From Ferrovibrio sp. MS7 (lineage in GTDB: Bacteria > Pseudomonadota > Alphaproteobacteria > Ferrovibrionales > Ferrovibrionaceae): a stretch of 64,000 bases of DNA. The first letter of the stretch is position 1, and each line of letters begins with the position of its first letter. The position numbers were made by a program, and so were the translations under genes. Below are positions 54,227 through 63,741 of this stretch, piece after piece. The notes beneath the pieces were generated by a model. The model searched no databases and was not told the origin of the DNA. It saw only the letters and a program-made list of their open reading frames with translations. The stretch is taken from the NCBI RefSeq assembly GCF_038404985.1, contig NZ_JBBKBA010000004.1:229546-293545 (forward strand), read 5' to 3'.

Positions 54227-55219
54227 CTAGCCGCGCGAGGAAAGCGCCGCGGCATTGGCGGTGCGCGCCGCCTGCCGGGTGCGGAAACGCTCGACGGCGC
54301 TGGCTACTTCCTGCGCCAGCACACTCGCCTGCTTGTCCGGATTGAAGAAAGCCAGCACCGCTTCCGCCAGAGTTTGCAGCAGATCGAGCTGCTTGCTGTT
54401 CTCGGGCTGAGCAATCGTCTGGCTGGAGGCTATCTGCCGCGCGGTGCTGAGCAGCGGATCGCACAGCTTGGCGACATGGGTGAGTTCGGTATCGAGCACG
54501 CGGCGGCCGATATCCTGCGTCGACTCGATCAGGTCGCCGAGCAGCGCGCGAACGCCATCATCCACCTTGCCCTGGCGATAGGCCGGCACCACCTGCTGTG
54601 CCACGAAAGCGATGCGGAAGGCCGATTGCCGCAGGCGCAATGTCTGCACCTGGGCCTGCGCCGCGGCGAAAGCCTGCTGCGCCGCCTGGGCATCGATCTC
54701 CTCGCCATGCAGCTTGGCGCGCAGCGGGTTTGGCACGGTGATCAGCGGAATGATGCTGCTGCCGCGATCCACTGCCTTGCGCCGGTCCGGCCCGATATAA
54801 TCGGCAGTGACGACGAAAGGCTTGCGCGCATTGGCAATCACTTCGATACGCTCGATCAGCGTGCGGGTGTTGAGCGGTTTCACCAGCACATCATCGGCAC
54901 CGGAATCGGCGATGCGGCGCACCAGTGCCTGCTCTGCCTCCCAGGTGGTGAAGATCACCGGCAGGAATGGATTGCTGCCGACCAGGCCATGACGCAGGGC
55001 GCGGATCGTGGCGCAGGCATCGCCACCCGGCAGCGTCACATCCATCAGGATGATGTCGGGCCGCGCCACGGCGAGCAGGTCGGTGAAGCCGTTGAGCGAG
55101 TCGAATTCACGCTGCTGCGTGAAGCCAGCCCCGCTCAGGGCTTGCTTGTAAAGATGCCGCATGCCGGTATTGGCGTCGCCATACAGAATGCGGACGTCCT
55201 TGCGGTACTCCGGGTTCAT
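54227..55219 (-). CDS. Response regulator with unrecognised helical output region
   Basis: This 330-residue protein has an N-terminal receiver domain with the phospho-acceptor Asp in DIILMDVTLPGG near residue 55 and the Lys in VKPLNTRTLIERI. A YIGPDRRK link follows, as in several alphaproteobacterial receiver proteins. The last 180 residues are predicted helical and resemble no output domain I can name, although LRLRQSAFRIAFVAQQVVPAYRQGKVDDGVRALLGDL and KLCDPLLSTARQIASSQ look ordered. The ATG at 55219 is preferred. No kinase is adjacent; an orphan two-component role is likely. Confidence 0.8.
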   Translation of the reverse strand: MNPEYRKDVRILYGDANTGMRHLYKQALSGAGFTQQREFDSLNGFTDLLAVARPDIILMDVTLPGGDACATIRALRHGLVGSNPFLPVIFTTWEAEQALVRRIADSGADDVLVKPLNTRTLIERIEVIANARKPFVVTADYIGPDRRKAVDRGSSIIPLITVPNPLRAKLHGEEIDAQAAQQAFAAAQAQVQTLRLRQSAFRIAFVAQQVVPAYRQGKVDDGVRALLGDLIESTQDIGRRVLDTELTHVAKLCDPLLSTARQIASSQTIAQPENSKQLDLLQTLAEAVLAFFNPDKQASVLAQEVASAVERFRTRQAARTANAAALSSRG

Positions 55220-55321
55220 GGGGCGAACTCTAGCGTCCTCAATGCAGTGCAACAAGTAACCGGCGCGTGCGTTTGTGTCTCACAGCGTGTCATGCGTGTG
55301 TCACGCATCATCCTGCAGGTT

Positions 55322-57865
55322 TTATTGACGCGGCTTTGCCCGGCTGGTTGGAACAGCGTTGGCGGGATCCTCGGGCCAAGGGTGCTTCGGGTATTGGCCG
55401 CGCATTTCCGCACGCACTGCTTTGTAACTTGATTGCCAGAAACCGGCGAGATCACTGGTTACCTGCAACGGACGCCGTGCCGGCGACAAAAGATGTAGCA
55501 GCAGTTTCATTCGGCCGCCGGCAATACTCGGCGTGTTGCGCTCGCCGAACATTTCCTGCAGCCGAACCGCAAGCACCGGCGTGTCGCCATCGCTGTAATT
55601 GATCGGCAGATTATTGCCGGTAGGCACCCGCCAATGCGTTGGCGCTTCGGCATCAAGCAGACGCGACTGCCTGAAATCGAGCAGGCTTTTCAGGATTGCA
55701 TGCAAGTCCAGCCCTTGAAGCTGGCTCAGCTTGGTGAAGCCATCGAGATGCGGCCCCAGCCATTCAGGCAAGGTGGCGGCAAGGCCAGCATCGCTGACAT
55801 CGGGCCAGTCGGCGGCCTCGGGCAGCAGGCGGCGCAGCAGCAGCACGCGCGCCTGCCATTGCCGCAGGCCATCGCTCCAGGGCAACACGCCAAGGCCGGC
55901 CTTGGCGATGCCCTGCAGCAATGCCGCACGCACCGCCTCCTGATCGGGCTTGTCCAGCGCACGCTCCTTCAGCACCAGCGCACCAAGGCGGCGCTGGCGC
56001 ACCGCGATCACTGCCTGTGCGCGGTCGTCCCAGGCAACACTTTCCCTGGTCTCGATGGCATCGCCGAGTTCCGCCTCGATATCCGCCTCGCGCACCGGCG
56101 CGGCGAGGAAAACACGCGCATCGGCCTGGGCGCTATCGAGTTCGGCAATCGCCAGCAGCGGTTCGCGGCAGAGCGGATCGAGTTCATCCAGCTTGGCGCC
56201 GCGTCCGCCGCTCATCACATAGGAGCCGGACTGGTTGCGCTGCTTCGCCACGCGATCGGGATAGGCGAAAGCCGCCAGCAGGCCAGTGGATTCCGCATCG
56301 GCATTGTTCGCTTTCGGCAGCTTCAAGCGCCGGCGCCAGTCATCGGCAAGCTGCTTCACCTGGCGCAGCGCGCCCTGCTCGACGCGCAGGCCATGCGGCG
56401 CGGCGCGGCGTTCCAGGCCCAGCACCATCTCGACACGCCAGCGCAGATCGGCATCGCGCGGCCCGGCGCGCTCGGCGCGCGCAATGTCGCGTTCGGAGAG
56501 CAAAGCGGCCAGCGCGCAGGCTTCGTTGCCCAGCCCCTTGGCCTGGCCACGGATCACCATATGCGCCAGGCGTGGATGCAGCGGCAGCTCGGCCATGGCG
56601 CGGCCATGCGGCGTGATCGCATCATCCTGGTCCAGCGCGCCGAGATCATGCAGCAGGCGGCGGGCCTGCGTGAGTGTTGCCGGCGGCGGCGGATCGAGCC
56701 AGGGCAAGGCAGCGGCGTCGCGCGCGCCCCAGGCGGCGAGATCGAGCGCCAGCGGCGCCAGATCGGCCACGGCGATTTCCGGCGCGGTGAATTTCGCCAG
56801 GCCGCCATGGGCAGCTTCGGCCCAGAGCCGGTAGCAGACGCCCGGCGCGACGCGGCCGGCGCGACCCTGGCGCTGCTCGGCCGACGCCTGGCTGACGCGC
56901 ACGGTTTCCAGCCCGCTCATGCCGCTGCGCGGTGAAAAGCGCGGCTGGCGCATGAAGCCGCCATCCACCACCACGCGCACGCCCTCGATGGTGAGGCTGC
57001 TTTCGGCAATCGAAGTCGCCAGCACGATCTTGCGTTGACCGGCAGCGCTGGGCTGGATCGCCGCATCCTGCTGCGCGCTGCCAAGATCGCCATAGAGCGG
57101 CATCACGCTGGTGCCCGCCGGCAATCCCTTCTCTTCCAGATTGCTTTGCACGCGGCGGATTTCGGCAACGCCGGGCAGAAACACCAGCAGGTCGCCCGGC
57201 TCGTCATGCAATGCCTCGCGCACGCAATCGGCCACCGCCTGATCCAGCCGCGCCATTGGCGCCATCGGCCGCCAGCGCGTCTCGACCGGAAAGCTGCGGC
57301 CCTCGCCGCTGACCACTGGCGCCGGCGTGTCGCCCTGGCCGAGCAATCGCGCGAAAGGCGCGGCATCCAGCGTCGCCGACATCGCCACCAGCTTGAGATC
57401 GGGGCGAAGTGCAGCGCGCGCCTCCAGGCACAGGGCCAGCGCCAGATCGGTTTCCAGGCCGCGCTCATGCACTTCGTCAAACAGCACGGCGGCGATACCG
57501 CCCAGTTCCGGGTCCTGCTGCAAACGCCGCAGGAAAACACCGTCCGTATGCACTTCGATGCGGGTCTTCGGCCCGACCTGTGAATCCAGGCGCACGCGGT
57601 AGCCGACGGTTTCGCCCACCTTTTCGCCAAGCAGGCTGGCCATGCGCCGCGCCGCCATGCGCGCCGCCAGCCGGCGCGGTTCCAGGATGATGATCTTGCC
57701 TTGCCCCAGCCAGGGCTGATCGAGCAGGGCCAATGGTAACAGGGTAGTCTTGCCCGAGCCCGGCGGCGCCTGCACCACCAGGCTGTCTCCCGCCGCCAGG
57801 GCGGCTTCAATCTGCGGCACGATCGCCTGAATCGGCAGCGCATGGGAGAGTTGCAATTTTAGCAA
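55322..57865 (-). CDS. hrpB: ATP-dependent helicase HrpB
   Basis: This DEAH-type RNA helicase of about 847 residues has Walker A APPGSGKTTLLPLAL, then FDEVHERGLETDLALALC and SATLDAAPFARLL. Also visible are FLPGVAEIRRVQSNLEEKG, TSIAESSLTIEGVRVVVDGG, QRQGRAGRVAPGVCYRLW and a C-terminal HrpB-specific region. The start is uncertain: no ATG precedes the conserved core, and the open frame runs further upstream into the divergent gene. A TTG at 57865, with GAGACGAG upstream, is proposed. Length then matches the family. Confidence 0.85.
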   Translation of the reverse strand: MLKLQLSHALPIQAIVPQIEAALAAGDSLVVQAPPGSGKTTLLPLALLDQPWLGQGKIIILEPRRLAARMAARRMASLLGEKVGETVGYRVRLDSQVGPKTRIEVHTDGVFLRRLQQDPELGGIAAVLFDEVHERGLETDLALALCLEARAALRPDLKLVAMSATLDAAPFARLLGQGDTPAPVVSGEGRSFPVETRWRPMAPMARLDQAVADCVREALHDEPGDLLVFLPGVAEIRRVQSNLEEKGLPAGTSVMPLYGDLGSAQQDAAIQPSAAGQRKIVLATSIAESSLTIEGVRVVVDGGFMRQPRFSPRSGMSGLETVRVSQASAEQRQGRAGRVAPGVCYRLWAEAAHGGLAKFTAPEIAVADLAPLALDLAAWGARDAAALPWLDPPPPATLTQARRLLHDLGALDQDDAITPHGRAMAELPLHPRLAHMVIRGQAKGLGNEACALAALLSERDIARAERAGPRDADLRWRVEMVLGLERRAAPHGLRVEQGALRQVKQLADDWRRRLKLPKANNADAESTGLLAAFAYPDRVAKQRNQSGSYVMSGGRGAKLDELDPLCREPLLAIAELDSAQADARVFLAAPVREADIEAELGDAIETRESVAWDDRAQAVIAVRQRRLGALVLKERALDKPDQEAVRAALLQGIAKAGLGVLPWSDGLRQWQARVLLLRRLLPEAADWPDVSDAGLAATLPEWLGPHLDGFTKLSQLQGLDLHAILKSLLDFRQSRLLDAEAPTHWRVPTGNNLPINYSDGDTPVLAVRLQEMFGERNTPSIAGGRMKLLLHLLSPARRPLQVTSDLAGFWQSSYKAVRAEMRGQYPKHPWPEDPANAVPTSRAKPRQ

Positions 57866-57921
57866 GGCTCGTCTCGCGGCTTTTCTGGAAATTTTAACAT
57901 AACACTGCCATACCAGGGGCC

Positions 57922-58827
57922 ATGTCCGATCTTCCCGCCAGTACCACCGCGCCGGGCGCCAACACGTTGCCCCGGGCGATGGCACTCATGCTGATTTCCT
58001 GCATGTGCTTCACGGCCATGCATGGCGCGATCGGCCGGGTGACGCAAGAGGTTCACCCCTTCGAGGCGGCGTTCTTCCGCAACCTGTTCGGCCTGCTGGT
58101 GCTGATGCCGGCGATCATCAAGGCCAATTTCGCGCCCTTCCGCACCACCAAGCTGCACCTGCACGCCATCCGTGGCTTGGCCAACGGCACCTCGATGCTG
58201 ATGTTCTTCTCCAGCCTGGCGATCACGCCGCTGGCGGAAGTGACCGCCCTGGGCTATGCCGCACCGCTGTTTGCCACCATTGGCGCCGCCATCGTGCTGC
58301 GCGAGAAGATCCGCGCCCGCCGCATCGCCGCCCTGGTGGTCGGCTTCATCGGCATGGTCGTGGTGCTGCGTCCCGGCTTCGGCACCATCGGCACCGGCCA
58401 GTTGCTGGTGCTCGGCGCCACCGTGCTATGGGCGGTCTCGGTGGTGGACATCAAGATCCTGTCGCGCACGGATTCGAGCCTGACCATCGCCACCTATATG
58501 GTGGTGTTCATCCTGCCGATCAGTCTGGTCGCCGCCCTGCCGCACTGGCAGACCCCGACCCTGAACCAGCTTATCTGGCTGTTCTTCATCGGCGCGCTCG
58601 GCTCCGGCGGCCAGTTGCTCTACACCGAGGCGATGCGGCTCGGCGAAACCTCGGTACTGATGCCGCTGGACTTCACCAAGCTGATTTTTGCCAGTCTGCT
58701 GGGCTTCTTCGCCTTCGCCCAGGTGCCCGATATGTGGACCTGGATCGGCGGCACGATCATTTTCGCCAGCACGGTCTACATTTCCTATCGCGAACACCAG
58801 ATCGCCAAGGCTGCGGCGCGCCATTAA
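57922..58827 (+). CDS. DMT-family (EamA) transporter
   Basis: This 301-residue inner-membrane protein has ten hydrophobic helices in two EamA repeats, the drug/metabolite transporter fold. The first repeat includes EAAFFRNLFGLLVLMPAIIKAN and the second includes GALGSGGQLLYTEAMRLGETSVLMPLDFTKLIFASLLGFFAF. Members export amino acids, cofactors or drugs; the substrate cannot be read from sequence. It is divergent from hrpB with a short gap of 56 bases, where the hrpB start also lies. Confidence 0.85.
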   Translation: MSDLPASTTAPGANTLPRAMALMLISCMCFTAMHGAIGRVTQEVHPFEAAFFRNLFGLLVLMPAIIKANFAPFRTTKLHLHAIRGLANGTSMLMFFSSLAITPLAEVTALGYAAPLFATIGAAIVLREKIRARRIAALVVGFIGMVVVLRPGFGTIGTGQLLVLGATVLWAVSVVDIKILSRTDSSLTIATYMVVFILPISLVAALPHWQTPTLNQLIWLFFIGALGSGGQLLYTEAMRLGETSVLMPLDFTKLIFASLLGFFAFAQVPDMWTWIGGTIIFASTVYISYREHQIAKAAARH

Positions 58828-58877
58828 TCGCCCGCTAAATAGGCAGATTCGTCGGATAAATTCCGTAAATTGTGCAC

Positions 58878-58902
58878 CCGCGAAAGCGGCAATTCTTTTT
58901 TT
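58878..58902 (+). terminator. Weak terminator-like hairpin after the DMT transporter gene
   Basis: CCGC-GAAA-GCGG (58878-58889) has a stable GNRA loop but only a four-base stem, with a T-run (TTCTTTTTTT) starting a few bases later. It may end the transporter transcript before the liv operon, but the short stem makes this doubtful. Confidence 0.3.
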
Positions 58903-59012
58903 GCGCGCAGCTATTTACTTCCACTCGCCGATACTCTTACATGACACCGCCGTCACGTTTGAACCAATCGAATGGGCGGCCAGGGAGTAAACAAGAAGGG
59001 CTGAGCCAGACC

Positions 59013-59768
59013 ATGGCCGAAGACCATATTCTTACGACCGAAGGGCTGACCAAGGAATTCGCCGGCTTTGTGGCGGTGAAGGACGTCAATCTCCGGGTCA
59101 AGCGCCATACGATTCATGCGCTGATCGGCCCGAACGGCGCCGGCAAGACCACCTGTTTCAACCTGCTGACCAAATTCCTGCCGCTGACGCGCGGCAAGAT
59201 CAGCTACAACGGCCGCGACATCTCGGCCCAGAAGCCGGCTGATATCGCCCGCTCCGGCATGGTGCGCTCCTTCCAGATTTCCGCCGTTTTCCCGCATCTG
59301 TCGCTGATCGAGAATGTGCGCGTGGCGCTGCAGCGGCCGCTTGGCACCTCGTTCCATTTCTGGCGCTCTCAGGACAGCCTGAATGCGCTGAACGCCCGCG
59401 CCGAGGAATTGCTGGAAGCGGTCGGCCTGGCGGAATACCGCCACCTCACCGCCGTCGAACTGCCCTATGGCCGCAAGCGCGCGCTCGAAATCGCCACCAC
59501 CCTGGCGCTCGAGCCGGAGATGATGCTGCTGGACGAGCCTATGGCCGGCATGGGCCATGAAGATATCGAGAAGATCTCCGACCTGATCAAGCGCGTGGCG
59601 AAGAACCGCACCGTGCTGATGGTGGAGCATAACCTGAGCGTGGTGGCCAAGCTGTCGGACACCATCACGGTGTTGCGGCGCGGCGAGATTCTGGCCGAAG
59701 GCAACTACGACACCGTCTCGCGCAACCCCGAAGTGATCGAAGCCTATATGGGGACCGGCCATGGCTGA
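59013..59768 (+). CDS. livG: Branched-chain amino acid type ABC transporter ATPase LivG
   Basis: This 251-residue ATPase has Walker A GPNGAGKTT, a QISAVFPHLSLIENVRVALQ Q-loop region, a degenerate signature (LPYGRKRALEIATTLAL in place of LSGGQ), Walker B MMLLDEPMAGMG and the H-loop MVEHNLSVV. The ATG at 59013 is used; an upstream in-frame ATG at 58872 adds a leader unlike the family. livF overlaps its end by eight bases. The unusual LSGGQ replacement is seen in several LivG homologues. It powers uptake with LivF and the LivHM permeases. Confidence 0.92.
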   Translation: MAEDHILTTEGLTKEFAGFVAVKDVNLRVKRHTIHALIGPNGAGKTTCFNLLTKFLPLTRGKISYNGRDISAQKPADIARSGMVRSFQISAVFPHLSLIENVRVALQRPLGTSFHFWRSQDSLNALNARAEELLEAVGLAEYRHLTAVELPYGRKRALEIATTLALEPEMMLLDEPMAGMGHEDIEKISDLIKRVAKNRTVLMVEHNLSVVAKLSDTITVLRRGEILAEGNYDTVSRNPEVIEAYMGTGHG

Positions 59769-60465
59769 GCCGCAGCTTAACGTCAAAGGCCTGCAGGGCT
59801 TCTACGGCGAAAGCCACATCCTGCACGGCATGGAATTCAACGTCTCCAAGGGCGAGGTGGTGACGCTGCTGGGCCGCAACGGCGCCGGCAAGACCACGAC
59901 CATGAAGGCCGTGATGGGCATGCTGGCGCAGCGCTCCGGCTCGGTGAGCTTCGAGGGCAAGGAGCTGATCAACCTGCCCTCCAACGAGATCGCGCGTCAG
60001 GGCCTCGCCTTCTGCCCCGAGGAGCGCGGCATCTTCTCCAGCCTGAATGTCTACGAGAACCTCACGCTGCCGCCGGTGGTGAAGCCGGGCGGCATGAGCC
60101 TCGAGGACATCTATCAGATCTTTCCGAACCTGAAGGAACGCCTGAAAAGCCAGGGCACCAAGCTGTCGGGCGGTGAGCAGCAGATGCTCGCCATTGGCCG
60201 CATCCTGCGCACCGGCGCCACCTTCCTGTTGCTGGACGAACCGACCGAGGGCCTCGCCCCGGTCATCGTGCAGCAGATCGGCGCCATGATCCGTCTGCTC
60301 AAGCAGAAGGGCTTCACGGTGCTGCTGGTGGAGCAGAATTTCCGCTTCGCCAGTACCGTCGCCGACCGTCATTACGTGGTCGAGCACGGCAAGGTGATCG
60401 ACATGATCCCCAATGATCAGATCGCCGCAAACACGCAGAAACTCGAACAGTATCTCGGGGTTTAA
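59761..60465 (+). CDS. livF: Branched-chain amino acid type ABC transporter ATPase LivF
   Basis: This 234-residue ATPase has Walker A GRNGAGKTT, the Q-loop FCPEERGIFSSLNVYENL, signature LSGGEQQMLAIGRIL, Walker B FLLLDEPTEGLAP and the H-loop VEQNF. It forms the ATPase pair with LivG. It starts within the livG end and is followed 23 bases later by the binding-protein gene, with GGAGG before that start. Order, motifs and length all match the Liv family. Substrate range beyond branched-chain amino acids cannot be excluded. Confidence 0.93.
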   Translation: MAEPQLNVKGLQGFYGESHILHGMEFNVSKGEVVTLLGRNGAGKTTTMKAVMGMLAQRSGSVSFEGKELINLPSNEIARQGLAFCPEERGIFSSLNVYENLTLPPVVKPGGMSLEDIYQIFPNLKERLKSQGTKLSGGEQQMLAIGRILRTGATFLLLDEPTEGLAPVIVQQIGAMIRLLKQKGFTVLLVEQNFRFASTVADRHYVVEHGKVIDMIPNDQIAANTQKLEQYLGV

Positions 60466-60488
60466 CGGTTCAACCAACGGAGGAAATC

Positions 60489-61703
60489 ATGCGTTTGAAG
60501 CATTTGTTCGCCACGGCCGCTGCCGTGCTTACTGCCGGTGCCGCCAATGCCCAGATCACCGACAACGTGATCAAGCTCGGCGTGCTGAATGACCAGTCCG
60601 GCCTCTATGCCGACGTGTCCGGTCCGGGCGGCACCTGGTCGGCCCGCAAGGCGGTTGCCGATTCCGGCATCGAAGCCCGCGGCTTCAAGGTCGAAGTCGT
60701 GTTCGCCGACCACCAGAACAAGCCGGACGTCGGCTCCAACATCGCCCGCCAGTGGCTGGACGTTGACAAGGTGGATGCCATCGTCGACGTGCCGACCTCC
60801 TCGGTGGCGCTGGCGATCAACCAGATCACCAAGGAAAAGAACAAGGTGTTCCTGAATTCCGGCGCCGCGTCGTCGGACCTCACCGGCGCGCAGTGCTCGC
60901 CGAACACCGCGCACTGGACCTACGACACCTGGGCGCTGGCCAACGGCACCGGCAAGGCCATCGTGCAGAATGGTGGCAAGACCTGGTACTTCGTGACCGC
61001 TGACTACGCCTTCGGCCATGCCCTGGAGCGTGATACCGGCAACGTCGTGAAGGCAAATGGCGGCACCGTGGTTGGCGCCGTGCGCCATCCCTTCCCGGGC
61101 ACCGACTTCTCGTCCTTCCTGCTGCAGGCGCAGGCCTCGAAGGCGCAGATCGTTGCTTTCGCCAATGCCGGCGGCGACACCATCAACTCGATCAAGCAGG
61201 CGGCTGAATTCGGCATCGTCGAAGGCGGCCAGAAGCTGGCCGGCATGCTTATGTTCGACACCGACATTCATTCGCTGGGCCTCAAGACCGCCCAGGGTTT
61301 GAACTTCACCACCGCCTGGTACTGGGATGCCAACGACAACAACCGCGCCTTCGCCAAGGAATTCGCGGCGGCCAATGGCGGCAAGTACCCGACCATGGTG
61401 CATGCTGGCATCTACTCGGCGGTGATCCACTACCTGAAGGCCGTGGAAGCGCTGAAGAGCGATGCCGACGGCGCCAAGGTGGTGAGCAAGATGAAGGAAA
61501 TGCCGAGCGACGATAAGCTGTTCGGCAAGGGTACGCTGCGCGAGGACGGCCGCCACATCCATCCGATGTATCTGGTGGAAGTGAAGAAGCCCTCCGAGTC
61601 CAAGTATGCGTGGGACTATCTGAAGGTGGTCGGCACCATTCCGGCTGATCAGGCGTTCCGCCCGCTCGCCGATGGCGGCTGCCCGATGGTGAAGAAGAGC
61701 TAA
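60489..61703 (+). CDS. Liv-type periplasmic binding protein
   Basis: This 404-residue receptor has a signal peptide ending AAVLTAGAANA and a type I binding-protein fold (VIKLGVLNDQSGLYADVSGPGG, VEVVFADHQNKPDVGSNIARQWLD, KTWYFVTADYAFGHALERDTGN). A four-residue repeat-like Ser/Thr segment (LNSGAASSDLTG) is probably near the ligand site. The family covers leucine, isoleucine, valine, amides and aromatic acids, so the substrate is not fixed. GGAGGAAATC precedes the ATG. Two hairpins follow the stop before livH. Confidence 0.88.
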   Translation: MRLKHLFATAAAVLTAGAANAQITDNVIKLGVLNDQSGLYADVSGPGGTWSARKAVADSGIEARGFKVEVVFADHQNKPDVGSNIARQWLDVDKVDAIVDVPTSSVALAINQITKEKNKVFLNSGAASSDLTGAQCSPNTAHWTYDTWALANGTGKAIVQNGGKTWYFVTADYAFGHALERDTGNVVKANGGTVVGAVRHPFPGTDFSSFLLQAQASKAQIVAFANAGGDTINSIKQAAEFGIVEGGQKLAGMLMFDTDIHSLGLKTAQGLNFTTAWYWDANDNNRAFAKEFAAANGGKYPTMVHAGIYSAVIHYLKAVEALKSDADGAKVVSKMKEMPSDDKLFGKGTLREDGRHIHPMYLVEVKKPSESKYAWDYLKVVGTIPADQAFRPLADGGCPMVKKS

Positions 61704-61717
61704 GCATTCTGCAGAGG

Positions 61718-61790
61718 GCGGGCCCGTCGAAATGGCGGGCCCGCACCTTCCGCATGCAAGCGTTTTGCAGCAGAGCGCCCTGGGCGCTCT
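61718..61790 (+). other. Two hairpins between the Liv binding protein and livH
   Basis: GCGGGCCCG (61718-61726) pairs with CGGGCCCGC (61736-61744), and AGAGCGCCC-T-GGGCGCTCT forms a near-perfect palindrome (61772-61790). No T-run follows. They could protect or limit transcripts so that the receptor is made in excess of the permease. Confidence 0.6.
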
Positions 61791-61852
61791 CCTATAAAAC
61801 GCCAATACGGCACTAACAGGGTAACAGGTTCTTCAAGGGGGACGTTTCAGCG

Positions 61853-62734
61853 ATGTTCGAGCTGCTGGGCATACCGCCGCAGGCATTGTTTGGCCAGTTG
61901 TTGCTGGGCCTTATCAATGGCTCCTTCTATGCAATGCTGAGTCTTGGCCTGGCCGTGATCTTCGGCCTGCTGAATGTGATCAACTTCACCCACGGCGCGC
62001 AGTACATGATGGGCGCTTTCGTGGCGTGGATGCTGCTGAACTGGCTTGGCGTGCCCTACTGGGGTGCGCTGATCCTGGCGCCAATCGTGGTGGGCGCCTT
62101 CGGTGTGGTGCTGGAGCGGGTATTCCTGCGGCGGCTGTATCACCTGGACCACCTCTACGGCCTGCTGCTCACGTTCGGCCTGGCGCTGATCATCGAAGGC
62201 GTGTTCCGCAAGCAGTTCGGTTCCTCGGGCCTGCCCTACGATAACCCGATCCCCGGCGGCCAGCGCCTCAGCTTCATGTTCCTGCCGAATTACCGCGCCT
62301 GGGTGGTGGTGGCCTCGCTCGCCATCTGCCTCGGCACCTGGTACATGATCGAACGCACCAAGCTTGGCTCCTATCTGCGCGCCGCCACCGAGCGCCCCGA
62401 TCTGGTGCAGGCTTTCGGCATCAACGTGCCGCGCATGATCACGCTCACCTACGGCTTCGGCGTCGGCCTTGCCGCCCTGGCCGGCGTGCTGGCCGCACCG
62501 ATCTACTCGGTCAACCCGCTGATGGGCTCCAACCTGATCATCATCGTCTTCGCGGTAGTGGTGATCGGCGGCATGGGCTCAATCATGGGCGCCATTCTCA
62601 CCGGCTTCGTGCTGGGCCTGATCGAGGGCCTGACCAAGGTGTTCTACCCCGAAGCCTCCAGCACGGTGATCTTCATCATCATGGCCATTGTGCTGATGAT
62701 CAAGCCAGCCGGCTTGTTCGGCACGCCGAAGTGA
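61853..62734 (+). CDS. livH: Branched-chain amino acid type ABC permease LivH
   Basis: This 293-residue inner-membrane permease has about eight hydrophobic helices, starting FGQLLLGLINGSFYAMLSLGLAVIFGLLNVINFTHGAQYMMGAF. It ends VVVIGGMGSIMGAILTGFVLGLIEGLTKVFYPEAS, which holds the EAA-like loop. The ATG at 61853 follows AGGGGGAC. It pairs with LivM, which starts 10 bases after the stop. Confidence 0.92.
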   Translation: MFELLGIPPQALFGQLLLGLINGSFYAMLSLGLAVIFGLLNVINFTHGAQYMMGAFVAWMLLNWLGVPYWGALILAPIVVGAFGVVLERVFLRRLYHLDHLYGLLLTFGLALIIEGVFRKQFGSSGLPYDNPIPGGQRLSFMFLPNYRAWVVVASLAICLGTWYMIERTKLGSYLRAATERPDLVQAFGINVPRMITLTYGFGVGLAALAGVLAAPIYSVNPLMGSNLIIIVFAVVVIGGMGSIMGAILTGFVLGLIEGLTKVFYPEASSTVIFIIMAIVLMIKPAGLFGTPK

Positions 62735-62744
62735 GGCGCAGAAG

Positions 62745-63674
62745 ATGTTGAAGAATCGCGAAACCCAAGTCTTCCTCGCCCTGCTGGCGGTTGCCCTGGT
62801 GGCACCCTCGCTGGTCTATCCCGTGTTCCTGATGAAGGTGCTGTGCTTTGCATTGTTTGCCTGTGCCTTCAACCTGCTGATCGGCTATGTCGGCCTGCTG
62901 TCCTTCGGCCATGCCATGTTCTTCGGCGGCGCCGCCTATATCAGCGGCTACACCGTCAAGGCCTGGGGCTTCCCGCCGGAGCTCGGCATCCTGGCCGGCA
63001 CGGCTGTCGCCGCCGTGCTCGGCCTGGTGGCCGGCGCCATCGCCATCCGCCGCCAGGGCATCTACTTCGCCATGGTCACCCTGGCACTCTCCCAGATGGT
63101 GTTCTTCTTCTGCCTGCAGGCCAAGTTCACCGGCGGCGAAGACGGCATCCAGGCGATCCCGCGCCGCATGTTCCTCGGCATCATCGACATCAAGAACGAC
63201 TTCACCTTCTACTACGTGGTGCTGGCGATCTTCGTGTTCGGCTTCCTGGTGGTCTACCGCACCATCAACTCGCCGTTCGGCCAGGTGCTGAAGGCGATCC
63301 GCGAGAATGAGCCGCGTGCCGTGTCGCTCGGCTACCGCGTCGATCAGTACAAGCTGCTGGCCTTCGTGCTCTCGGCTACGCTCGCTGGCCTCGCCGGTTC
63401 GACCAAGGCGCTGGTGTTCCAGCTCGCCTCGCTCACCGACGTCACCTGGCAGATGTCGGGCGAAGTGGTGCTGATGACCCTGGTCGGCGGCATGGGCACC
63501 ATCCTCGGCCCCGTCATCGGCGCCGCGGTGATCATCACCATGCAGAACTACCTCGCCGGCTTCGGCGAATGGGTGCTGGTCACCCAGGGCGCCATCTTCG
63601 TCATCGTCGTCATGGCCTTCCGCCGTGGTGTCGTCGGCGAGTTCATTGCCTGGTGGCAGAGCCGCAAGGCATAA
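62745..63674 (+). CDS. livM: Branched-chain amino acid type ABC permease LivM
   Basis: This 309-residue permease shows the LivM marks CAFNLLIGYVGLLSFGHAMFFGGAAYISGY, IRENEPRAVSLGYRVDQYKLLAFVLSATLAGLAGS and LMTLVGGMGTILGPVIGAA, in eight to ten hydrophobic helices. It is the last gene of the livGF-receptor-livHM operon, and a strong terminator follows 20 bases after the stop. The order with ATPases first is not the enteric order but is common in alphaproteobacteria. Confidence 0.93.
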   Translation: MLKNRETQVFLALLAVALVAPSLVYPVFLMKVLCFALFACAFNLLIGYVGLLSFGHAMFFGGAAYISGYTVKAWGFPPELGILAGTAVAAVLGLVAGAIAIRRQGIYFAMVTLALSQMVFFFCLQAKFTGGEDGIQAIPRRMFLGIIDIKNDFTFYYVVLAIFVFGFLVVYRTINSPFGQVLKAIRENEPRAVSLGYRVDQYKLLAFVLSATLAGLAGSTKALVFQLASLTDVTWQMSGEVVLMTLVGGMGTILGPVIGAAVIITMQNYLAGFGEWVLVTQGAIFVIVVMAFRRGVVGEFIAWWQSRKA

Positions 63675-63693
63675 GCCGCTCATCATTGAATAC

Positions 63694-63724
63694 AAAAAGG
63701 CCCGCCAATGGCGGGCCTTTTTTT
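63694..63724 (+). terminator. Rho-independent terminator of the liv operon
   Basis: GGCCCGCC (63699-63706), loop AAT, GGCGGGCC (63710-63717), then seven T. A run of five A precedes the stem, so it could also terminate in the other direction, for the rfbA-like gene. Confidence 0.9.
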
Positions 63725-63741
63725 GTCCTCTTTACGTCGTC

